A program made the translations under genes and the position numbers. The notes under the pieces are model-generated. The model saw only the letters and a program-made list of their open reading frames with translations. It had not been told where the DNA came from and ran no database searches. A DNA stretch of 7,438 nt from contig WLCR01000053.1 in the NCBI GenBank assembly GCA_009705235.1, forward strand, positions 1-7,438, in the 5' to 3' direction. This DNA is from Actinomycetota bacterium (GTDB lineage: Bacteria > Actinomycetota > Actinomycetes > Nanopelagicales > Nanopelagicaceae). Positions 1 to 5,427 of this stretch are shown piece by piece. Each line of letters opens with the position of its first letter. Position 1 is the first letter of the stretch.

Positions 1-26
1 TAGGGGTTCAAGTCCCCTCTCGGACA
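1..26 (+). tRNA. 3' end of a tRNA gene (isotype uncertain, possibly Leu)
   Basis: Only the 3' part lies in the window. The T arm is complete: a 5-bp stem AGGGG/CCCCT (2-6 with 14-18) closes a 7-nt loop TTCAAGT with the invariant TTC. The 3' acceptor strand CTCGGAC (19-25) and discriminator A26 follow. The next bases are CAA, not CCA, so the CCA end is apparently added after transcription. The 5' acceptor strand outside the window should read GTCCGAG. A G1-C72 pair and A73 fit tRNA-Leu among others, but without the anticodon the isotype is a guess. Confidence 0.85.
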
Positions 27-94
27 CAATGGTTGCCCACCTCTACTCAGTGCCTGCGATACGATTCATGAGTATTTTAGGTTAGTTGTCATCT

Positions 95-101
95 GGAGGG
101 G
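95..101 (+). promoter_or_regulatory. Shine-Dalgarno site fixing the start of the secreted protein
   Basis: GGAGGGG ends 2 nt before ATG 104; its GGAGG core ends 4 nt before it. The spacing is a little short, but the match to anti-SD is strong. It supports ATG 104 over the in-frame TTG at 86, which would put the SD inside the coding region and add six residues in front of a clean signal peptide. Confidence 0.6.
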
Positions 102-103
102 AT

Positions 104-871
104 ATGAAGAAATACGTAAGTGTGTTTTTAACTTTGGCGCTCCTCTCGAATACATATCCGGCCGTTGCACAGGAGAAGGTCCTCAATTTCCAATCACAGC
201 ACATGAATTGGAATGTAAAAATTAAGAGTGATGGCAACACACCTCTATTAACGAGTACTAGTTACTATATTTCGACGTCGGCTTTAGCAACTTCTTCGCC
301 CATTTTTAGACAGAGAGATCCTGATTCTCCCTTTTGCATTTTCAGACCTGTTATTGACGGTTGGGAATATGGTTACGGAGAATTTTTAACAAACCTTGAA
401 TTTACATTAGAAGTTAATGGCCGACCTATACAAATATCAGATCCCGAAACAGAAGGCGGCAAAAACGTTGTTATGGACGTATTTACTCTTGGCGGACGAG
501 CCTTGCCACCAAATGAAAATGACAACTACTTTTCTCCAAAAATCGGAGTGGTCGAACGTGATCCAATAGTCATGGCATTCTCAACTGCTGGTGAATACAC
601 ATTACGTTACAAGGTTACGACGAGCCAATCGCAAGAAGCTGAATTTGTAAACGGATGTGACGGATACTCAGGTGGTCAAGATATTGAGAGCACACGAGGT
701 TCAGTCTACTTAGGAAAAGTCATTTCAAAGAGCGAATATGAAGCTAGCAAGAAATCAACAACCCCCACTCCAAAACCCAAAGCAACCTCAATTACTTGCG
801 TAAAGGGAAAAAGCAAACTTACCGTTTCTGGTGTGAAACCAATTTGCCCAACTGGCTACAAAAAGATATGA
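104..871 (+). CDS. Secreted protein of unknown function with a CVKGK...CPTGYKK C-terminal tail
   Basis: The product is a 255-residue exported protein that I do not recognise as a named family. Residues 1-22 form a signal peptide: MKK, a hydrophobic core VSVFLTLALL, and a likely cleavage at AVA|QE. The body (about 25-210) is polar and aromatic-rich with beta-strand-like alternation (for example LEFTLEVNGRPIQI and GEYTLRYKVTT), so an all-beta extracellular domain is plausible; C78 and C185 could form a disulfide. A Thr/Pro/Lys linker (about 218-226, STTPTPKPK) leads to a short tail (229-255) with two cysteines, in the pattern TCVKGK, about 12 residues, then CPTGYKK. From memory, similar tails follow Thr/Pro linkers in other actinobacterial secreted proteins; their role is unknown to me. 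The stop codon overlaps the apt start (ATGA), so the two are probably co-translated. I chose ATG 104 because it follows a strong SD and begins the signal peptide. Confidence 0.8.
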   Translation: MKKYVSVFLTLALLSNTYPAVAQEKVLNFQSQHMNWNVKIKSDGNTPLLTSTSYYISTSALATSSPIFRQRDPDSPFCIFRPVIDGWEYGYGEFLTNLEFTLEVNGRPIQISDPETEGGKNVVMDVFTLGGRALPPNENDNYFSPKIGVVERDPIVMAFSTAGEYTLRYKVTTSQSQEAEFVNGCDGYSGGQDIESTRGSVYLGKVISKSEYEASKKSTTPTPKPKATSITCVKGKSKLTVSGVKPICPTGYKKI

Positions 872-1395
872 ACCTAGATAGCGCTTTGGCACTGATCCGC
901 GAAATTCCTGACTACCCAAAACCCGGGATTAGATTTCAAGACATCACCCCTCTGTTGGCGCACGGCGAAGCATTTATTGCTGTCACTCAAGAATTTGCCA
1001 GTTTTGCTGATTCATCAACTGTTGTTGCAGGAATCGAAGCTCGCGGTTTCATATTTGCCTCAGCTGTTGCCAATCAACTACACACCGGTTTCATACCAAT
1101 CCGCAAGGCAGGGAAACTTCCCCACACAACAATTTCAGAGTCATATGGACTTGAATACGGAACCGATACTTTGGAAGTCCATACGGATGCAGTCGCAAAA
1201 GGAGCAAGAGTTTTGCTGATTGATGATGTTTTGGCAACGGGCGGAACTATTGGAGCTGCCATTGAACTGATGCATCGACTAGGAGCAGAAGTAATACATG
1301 TTGTGGCCTTGCTTGAAATTGATGGACTTCAAGGCAGGACAACACTCTCCGAGAAATATCCCCATATTCCGATCACCTCGCTGGTAGTTTCTTAA
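868..1395 (+). CDS. apt: Adenine phosphoribosyltransferase
   Basis: This cytoplasmic purine-salvage enzyme makes AMP and pyrophosphate from adenine and PRPP. The 175-residue product has the normal family length (about 170-180). Family landmarks are in order: the N-terminal IREIPDYPKPGIRFQDITPLL (residues 9-30), VAGIEARGF (53-61), the flexible segment IRKAGKLP (78-85), and the PRPP-binding loop VLLIDDVLATGGT (115-127) with its two acidic residues and the GGT turn. The start is ATG 868, overlapping the upstream TGA by 4 nt. No good SD lies in front, so translation probably depends on coupling to the secreted-protein gene. A longer in-frame reading back to 796 exists but would lie wholly over the upstream gene and add a non-family N-terminus. 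In many Actinobacteria apt sits between secDF and relA; here it lies between two envelope-type genes, which is unusual. The family assignment is very secure. Confidence 0.96.
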   Translation: MNLDSALALIREIPDYPKPGIRFQDITPLLAHGEAFIAVTQEFASFADSSTVVAGIEARGFIFASAVANQLHTGFIPIRKAGKLPHTTISESYGLEYGTDTLEVHTDAVAKGARVLLIDDVLATGGTIGAAIELMHRLGAEVIHVVALLEIDGLQGRTTLSEKYPHIPITSLVVS

Positions 1396-1397
1396 CG

Positions 1398-3245
1398 GTG
1401 CGCATTCTTCAAATTCAAGGACTTCGAGCCTTAGCCGCTCTCCTTGTAACAATCTTTCATGCCAGGTTACTTCCGGGCGGATTTATAGGCGTTGACATCT
1501 TTTACGTAATTTCAGGTTATTTAATTACCGGTTTGATACTTCGCGAAATCGAAAGTACCGGCACTTTAGATTTGAATAGTTTCTACCAGCGTCGCATCAA
1601 GCGACTTTTGCCCACCTCAGTTTTTGTACTCTTTGCAACCGCCATAGCTGGAATGTTTGTGCTTCCTGCTATCACGCGAGAATCATTAGGTCGAGATCTT
1701 TTTGCCGCTGCTACCTATATCTCTAATTATCTTTTTGCCTGGTGGGAAAATGATTATCAAAATCTGGATGCCACCCCTTCTCCTTTCATTCACTATTGGT
1801 CACTTGCTGTAGAAGAACAGTTCTATATTGTTTGGCCAATTTTTATTCTGTTGTTAGCCCGTTTTGGTAAGAGAGCAATCTTCTTTGGAATTGCAATTTC
1901 CAGCTCTCTTTCTCTTCTCCTTTCCATATATCAAACTCAGAGTTCGCCTATTTGGGCTTTCTACTCATTGCCGACTAGAGCTTGGGAGCTTGGATTCGGT
2001 GCGCTTCTTCTCTTTATCCCGGATTCATTCTGGAAGAATAGATTTGTACCGTGGTTAGGCGCAATTGGAATTGCGATCTCTTCGATAACTTTCAATGAGA
2101 GTACAGCTTTCCCCGGAATCAATGCATTGCTGCCAGTGGCTGCAACCGTTGCATTAATCGGTTCTATATCAATATGGCCACGATTTTTTAACGATGTCAG
2201 CAATAATCGCCTATCACAATGGCTAGGATCGATTTCTTATCCACTGTACCTATGGCATTGGCCAGCTCTGGTTTTACCTAGCAGTGCTTTAGGCAGACCT
2301 TTGCGAATACGAGAACGTATTTTATGTATCCTTCTGACAGTAATTTTGGCTCATTTTACTAGTAAATACATTGAGCAACCCATACGTCATAAAAAGATTG
2401 CCGGGAAGAAGATATATCTTTTCTTTGTAAGCACAACTATCGTTTCACTTTTTGCTGGTTTGATAATTGCTTCGACGGCGTCCTCAACAATCAGTGTTCA
2501 AGGAACAAATTACAAATTCAACCTGACTAAAGTTGTTCAGAAACCATCTGTTTATGATGATGATTGTCATGTTAATTACGGTGAATCAGAATCGGGCGAA
2601 TGTTCATACGGCGACACGAAATCAAAAGTTACGATAGTTCTCTTTGGTGATTCTCATGCTGCTCAGTGGTTTCCTACCCTCGAAAAATTGGCGAATGAAC
2701 GTAGTTTTAGACTAATTTCTTTGACGAAGTCGGCGTGCCCCGCCGTAGTGCTCCCCCGTAAGGATCAAGGCGCTTTCAAAAACGTCGACTGCAATCAATG
2801 GAGACTGAATTCGATCAAGCGCATTAAAGAATTGCGGCCACAAGCCGTCATCACGAGCAGTTTCCAATACTTCACGCCTGCACCCGGTTATTCGGACAAA
2901 AATAAATGGTGGAGTGATGGACAACGCGAACTTTTGTCATTGCTACGTGGTACCTCTGAGCGCTTAATTTACATAAGTGACACTCCTCGTCCAGAACGAG
3001 ATATCCCAAGTTGTCTAGCCTCCCGAGATTCTCACTCCTGCGATTCCTCCAAGAAAAGTCCTGTACTAATTATTGATGGTTTTGAAAGAATAGATCCAAC
3101 CCCATGGTTATGTACAACCTACTGCCCCGCGATCGACAATGGATACGTTGTTTATCGGGATGGATCACATATTTCTGTGGACGCAGCTCTGTATTTGAAG
3201 CCACAACTAGAAGCGGCATTAATTGCCAAGGGGCTATTTTCTTAG
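1398..3245 (+). CDS. Membrane acyltransferase (AT3 family) fused to a C-terminal SGNH domain
   Basis: A 615-residue OafA-like protein that probably transfers acyl (often acetyl) groups to a cell-surface glycan. The N-terminal acyltransferase-3 part (about 1-360) has some ten or eleven hydrophobic segments and the family marks: R10 and H21 (R-x10-H), GGFIGVDIFYVISGYLIT (27-44), FYQRRIKRLLP (62-72), YWSLAVEEQFYIVWP (133-147) and YPLYLWHWPAL (281-291). The C-terminal part (about 385-615) is an SGNH/GDSL-type hydrolase fold with block I FGDSHAAQW (416-424, Ser419) and block V RDGSHIS (587-593, Asp588 and His591). It should lie outside the membrane; its eight cysteines (390, 402, 447, 465, 539, 548, 572, 576) fit disulfides there. 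The start is GTG 1398, only 2 nt after the apt stop and without a clear SD, suggesting re-initiation. Substrate cannot be read from sequence: O-antigen-like glycan, peptidoglycan or a lipid-linked sugar are all possible. Confidence 0.93.
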   Translation: MRILQIQGLRALAALLVTIFHARLLPGGFIGVDIFYVISGYLITGLILREIESTGTLDLNSFYQRRIKRLLPTSVFVLFATAIAGMFVLPAITRESLGRDLFAAATYISNYLFAWWENDYQNLDATPSPFIHYWSLAVEEQFYIVWPIFILLLARFGKRAIFFGIAISSSLSLLLSIYQTQSSPIWAFYSLPTRAWELGFGALLLFIPDSFWKNRFVPWLGAIGIAISSITFNESTAFPGINALLPVAATVALIGSISIWPRFFNDVSNNRLSQWLGSISYPLYLWHWPALVLPSSALGRPLRIRERILCILLTVILAHFTSKYIEQPIRHKKIAGKKIYLFFVSTTIVSLFAGLIIASTASSTISVQGTNYKFNLTKVVQKPSVYDDDCHVNYGESESGECSYGDTKSKVTIVLFGDSHAAQWFPTLEKLANERSFRLISLTKSACPAVVLPRKDQGAFKNVDCNQWRLNSIKRIKELRPQAVITSSFQYFTPAPGYSDKNKWWSDGQRELLSLLRGTSERLIYISDTPRPERDIPSCLASRDSHSCDSSKKSPVLIIDGFERIDPTPWLCTTYCPAIDNGYVVYRDGSHISVDAALYLKPQLEAALIAKGLFS

Positions 3246-3253
3246 AGCTATGG

Positions 3254-3258
3254 CAGGA
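3254..3258 (+). promoter_or_regulatory. Shine-Dalgarno site favouring the second ATG of tdk
   Basis: CAGGA ends 8 nt before ATG 3267, a good SD spacing, but overlaps the first base of ATG 3258. This supports 3267 as the main start of thymidine kinase. Confidence 0.5.
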
Positions 3259-3266
3259 TGCGTTCT

Positions 3267-3911
3267 ATGGCTGAGCTGATCTATTACTGCGGAACTATGG
3301 ATAGTGGTAAATCTACGCTTGCATTACAAACCGCGCATAATCACCAAAGTCGTGGCCGTACCGGTTTGATCTTTACAAATAACGACCGGGCTGGTGCCGG
3401 AGTCATTTCTAGTCGTCTTGGATTATCTAGTCCAGCAATAGAAGTTCTTCCATCCATGGATCTACATAAGTTAGTAGTGGATCAGTTGTCCATGGGTGAA
3501 CGAATTGATTACATCATCTGCGATGAAGCTCAATTCTATGAGAGCAATCAAATTGAGCAATTGGCTCGAATAGTCGATGGGTTAAGCATCGATGTCTATG
3601 CTTTCGGAATCCTGGCCGACTTTCGCACGAAATTGTTTCCAGGATCTGCCCGATTAGTTGAGCTCGCAGATCGCGTTAACACTTTGCAAGTCGAAGCGTT
3701 GTGCTGGTGCGGTTCACGCGCAACTCACAATGCGCGAACAGTCGGTGGAGTAATGGTTGTTGAAGGTGAACAGGTTGTAGTTGGAGATGTATCAACGGGT
3801 GCTGATGTGGCTTATGAAGTTTTGTGTCGTAGACACCATATGCGTCAAGTCACGGCCCGCGTCTCAGGTGCGGCCCACACATCTTCTATCCCACTACCTT
3901 TCAAGGAGTAA
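3267..3911 (+). CDS. tdk: Thymidine kinase (type II, tetrameric zinc-binding class)
   Basis: This enzyme phosphorylates thymidine (and deoxyuridine) to dTMP with ATP in the pyrimidine salvage pathway, in the cytoplasm. The 214-residue product carries the P-loop GTMDSGKST (residues 9-17), the DEAQF box with catalytic Glu (86-90, E87), the lasso/substrate region GEQVVVGD (167-174), and zinc ligands in C146-x-C148 and C187-x2-H190. Many homologues such as E. coli Tdk have C-x2-C at the first pair; the CWCG form followed by RATHNARTV is what I recall from actinobacterial enzymes, so it is not a defect. Two starts compete: ATG 3258 (217 residues) and ATG 3267. I chose 3267 because of the SD at 3254-3258 and because family members usually begin just a few residues before the P-loop strand. 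It follows the acyltransferase by 21 nt, same strand, probably in one transcript. Confidence 0.95.
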   Translation: MAELIYYCGTMDSGKSTLALQTAHNHQSRGRTGLIFTNNDRAGAGVISSRLGLSSPAIEVLPSMDLHKLVVDQLSMGERIDYIICDEAQFYESNQIEQLARIVDGLSIDVYAFGILADFRTKLFPGSARLVELADRVNTLQVEALCWCGSRATHNARTVGGVMVVEGEQVVVGDVSTGADVAYEVLCRRHHMRQVTARVSGAAHTSSIPLPFKE

Positions 3912-3916
3912 CGCTT

Positions 3917-4648
3917 TTACAGTGAATGCACAACCAAAGCGAGTAATGGTGCGATAGCCAATGCCGGTAAAAGATTCCCTACTGCCACATTCTTAATGTT
4001 CAATAATCTCAATGAGATACATATGAGCATTATTCCGCCAACAATCGTCATTGCATCTACTTGATATCCATCAAGAATTTCGCCCAAGCCTAAACCGATG
4101 ACAGTCCACACCCCTTGGTAGATTCCAACTGGAATTGCAGAAACAGCTACTCCCCAGCCCAGAGAGGTTGCAAATGCCATGGCTGCAAAAAAGTCCAAGG
4201 TGCTCTTTAGAATCAATTGATCGATACCGGTACCCATGCCATCGCTAATACTTCCTAGTATCGCTAGTGGCCCGATAGCAAAGAGCAAGGAGGCAGCAAC
4301 AAAACCTTCGACAAATGGCGAATCACTCGACGCTTTAAATTTGATACGGAGCGTTTCTCCGAGAGTATCCAAACGAGTCTCAAGTTTTAGAGCCGAACCA
4401 ATTAATCCACCAATTAATAGCGAACCAAGAACTACTAGAAGCGTCCAACCCTTAGGGAGTGCTTGAATATATCGATCTGACCATAATGGAATCAACGCAG
4501 ATCCAGCACCCAGCAGGGTCACTAAACCCAGTACATCGGTTAGCAGAGTTCTGGTACGGGTATTCATTCGAGTACCTACTAGAACGCCAAGGGATGCTCC
4601 AGAAATAATTGTCGCAATATTAATGATTGTGCCGACGCCGGGAAACAT
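3917..4648 (-). CDS. DUF554 family membrane protein (YqgA-like)
   Basis: A 243-residue integral membrane protein of the DUF554/YdfK-YqgA group; no biochemical function is established that I know of, and a small-molecule transport role is only a guess. About seven hydrophobic segments are visible (roughly 7-26, 38-55, 67-88, 114-134, 149-166, 168-190, 199-216, 221-240, some weak). Family marks include the N-terminal GTIIN (6-10), FVAASLLFAIGPLAILGSISDG (116-137), LKSTLDFFAAMAFA (147-160) and SAIPVGIYQG (170-179). The start is ATG 4648, giving MFPGVGTIIN, which matches the usual DUF554 N-terminus. A TTG at 4669 would add seven polar residues and run through the -10 box. The start codon sits 6 nt after TATAAT, so the mRNA is probably leaderless. 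The gene converges on tdk with 5 nt between stops, and no terminator is visible there. Confidence 0.88.
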   Translation of the reverse strand: MFPGVGTIINIATIISGASLGVLVGTRMNTRTRTLLTDVLGLVTLLGAGSALIPLWSDRYIQALPKGWTLLVVLGSLLIGGLIGSALKLETRLDTLGETLRIKFKASSDSPFVEGFVAASLLFAIGPLAILGSISDGMGTGIDQLILKSTLDFFAAMAFATSLGWGVAVSAIPVGIYQGVWTVIGLGLGEILDGYQVDAMTIVGGIMLICISLRLLNIKNVAVGNLLPALAIAPLLALVVHSL

Positions 4649-4652
4649 ATGC

Positions 4653-4664
4653 TGATTATACTCA
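4653..4664. promoter_or_regulatory. Bidirectional promoter with overlapping -10 boxes for two leaderless genes
   Basis: On the minus strand TATAAT occupies 4655-4660, and the DUF554 ATG begins at 4648 after 6 nt. On the plus strand TATACT occupies 4657-4662, and the ATG of the YczE-like gene begins at 4669, also after 6 nt. Both arrangements put a predicted transcription start at the A of the ATG. The whole site is symmetric about 4658.5, with outer arms TGA/TCA (4653-4655, 4662-4664) and a TATA centre. Neither side has an SD or a recognisable -35 at standard spacing. The overlap of the two -10 boxes implies that the two directions compete for polymerase. Confidence 0.65.
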
Positions 4665-4668
4665 TGCA

Positions 4669-5334
4669 ATGTCTAATCCATTTTTGGAATTTTTGCGCCC
4701 ACATAAAACAGTTCCACAGACTCCTTGGTCCGCGACATCTCGGTGGGACATATCTCCACTTAGAACATGCGTTCTATTTTTTGGATTGTTCATCTTTGGA
4801 TTAGGCGACTCATTATTGATTCAAAGCCAGATCGGAAATGCTCCCTGGTCAGTTTTGGCTCAAGGAATTTCAAATCGTTTGGACATAACGATGGGCTGGT
4901 CAACATTTGGTATCAGCACACTGGTGTTACTTCTTTGGATTCCACTCAAGGAAAAACCTGGCTTTGGTACTTTGTCTAACATTGCATTGATTGCGCTTGC
5001 TATACAGGTTGGTGTCACACTAATTCCTGCTCAAAACTCTTATCCAATCGGCATTGCATATTGCTTAGTAGGAATCGCAATGGTTGGAATTGGATCGAGC
5101 TTGTACATAACATGTGGCTTGGGTCCTGGACCTCGCGACGGCCTAATGACAGCTCTGCACAACAAAACAGGCGTCCGGATTGGTCGGGTTAGATTAGGCA
5201 TTGAAGGCGCAGTGCTAATTGCTGGCTGGCTTCTTGGGGGTACCGTCGGGCTAGGTACGCTCATGTTTGCGACCTTGATTGGGCAATCCATTGCTATTTC
5301 CCTGGGAGTCGTTTCAAGAGTTACCTCGAAGTAG
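4669..5334 (+). CDS. YczE/YyaS/YitT-family membrane protein
   Basis: A 221-residue integral membrane protein of the YczE-like group; its biochemical role is not established. Hydrophobic segments lie at about 32-51, 78-93, 101-119, 126-148, 177-191 and 193-214, after a polar N-terminus of about 30 residues. The recognisable family marks are GNAPWSVLAQGIS (56-68), where small and aromatic residues follow the first membrane segment, and CGLGPGPRDGLMTAL (149-163), the strongly conserved GPGPRDG loop. The start is ATG 4669, directly 6 nt after the plus-strand -10 TATACT. The upstream in-frame ATG at 4627 would add 14 charged residues (CRRRETYADYTH) and would start inside the divergent DUF554 gene, so I reject it. 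It is followed at 93 nt by the permease gene, from which it may be separated by a promoter. Confidence 0.87.
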   Translation: MSNPFLEFLRPHKTVPQTPWSATSRWDISPLRTCVLFFGLFIFGLGDSLLIQSQIGNAPWSVLAQGISNRLDITMGWSTFGISTLVLLLWIPLKEKPGFGTLSNIALIALAIQVGVTLIPAQNSYPIGIAYCLVGIAMVGIGSSLYITCGLGPGPRDGLMTALHNKTGVRIGRVRLGIEGAVLIAGWLLGGTVGLGTLMFATLIGQSIAISLGVVSRVTSK

Positions 5335-5349
5335 CCCTTAGACTCGCTT

Positions 5350-5355
5350 TATCTT
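5350..5355 (+). promoter_or_regulatory. Candidate -10 box for the permease gene
   Basis: TATCTT at 5350-5355 would place transcription start near 5361-5363, at the foot of the structured leader. No -35 match was found at 16-18 nt spacing. TAGACT at 5339-5344 is an alternative -10. Read-through from the upstream gene is also possible. Weak call. Confidence 0.3.
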
Positions 5356-5358
5356 CCC

Positions 5359-5401
5359 AGGGCTGTGCGCCCTATCGCACACGGGGTCGCAAACACCCCC
5401 G
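5359..5401 (+). promoter_or_regulatory. Structured 5' leader of the nucleobase permease, possible regulatory RNA
   Basis: Several GC-rich helices can form in this short stretch. AGGGC (5359-5363) pairs with GCCCT (5369-5373). TGTGCG (5364-5369) pairs with CGCACA (5376-5381) around the loop CCCTAT. As full hairpins these two exclude each other, but AGGG with CCCT plus TGTGCG with CGCACA can coexist as a compact H-type pseudoknot. A third helix follows: GGGGT (5383-5387) with ACCCC (5395-5399), or CGGGG (5382-5386) with CCCCG (5397-5401). No U-tract follows, so it is not an intrinsic terminator of the upstream gene. It does not resemble the purine riboswitch or any other class I can name. Regulation is inferred from structure and position only. 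Confidence 0.4.
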
Positions 5402-5412
5402 ATAACAAAATT

Positions 5413-5419
5413 AGAAAGG
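5413..5419 (+). promoter_or_regulatory. Shine-Dalgarno site fixing the permease start
   Basis: AGAAAGG lies 8 nt before ATG 5428, a good spacing. This marks 5428 as the start, and places the upstream GTG at 5365 in the untranslated leader. Confidence 0.65.
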
Positions 5420-5427
5420 CATCATTC

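Noticed and set aside
33..65. Promoter for the secreted-protein gene (TTGCCC at 33-38 and TACGAT at 60-65)
   Set aside because: The 21-nt spacing is too long for a confident call. TATTTT at 73-78 is an alternative -10 with no matching -35. The real promoter may lie here, but I cannot choose.
1..103. Integrated element bounded by the tRNA 3' end
   Set aside because: A tRNA 3' end is a typical attachment site, but no integrase and no second copy of the 26-nt tRNA end is seen in the window; downstream genes are mostly housekeeping.
796..867. N-terminal extension of apt back to 796
   Set aside because: The extra 24 residues overlap the upstream gene in another frame, and the family N-terminus begins at ATG 868.
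3700..3720. Loss of a zinc ligand in thymidine kinase (C-x-C instead of C-x2-C)
   Set aside because: The CWCG form with downstream RATHNARTV is what I recall as normal for actinobacterial enzymes; all four ligand positions are still filled by C146, C148, C187 and H190.
4627..4669. Upstream starts making the DUF554 and YczE-like genes overlap (ATG 4627 plus, TTG 4669 minus)
   Set aside because: Both would add polar, non-family residues and be read through the shared -10 region. The inner ATGs match family N-termini and the 6-nt leaderless spacing.
5335..5427. Purine (guanine/adenine) riboswitch or a terminator of the YczE-like gene
   Set aside because: The three-way-junction core and the conserved kissing loops of the purine riboswitch are not present, and no T-run follows any of the GC-rich hairpins.
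5365..5427. GTG 5365 as the start of the permease
   Set aside because: It would add 21 non-family residues; ATG 5428 has a well-placed SD and gives the expected N-terminus.
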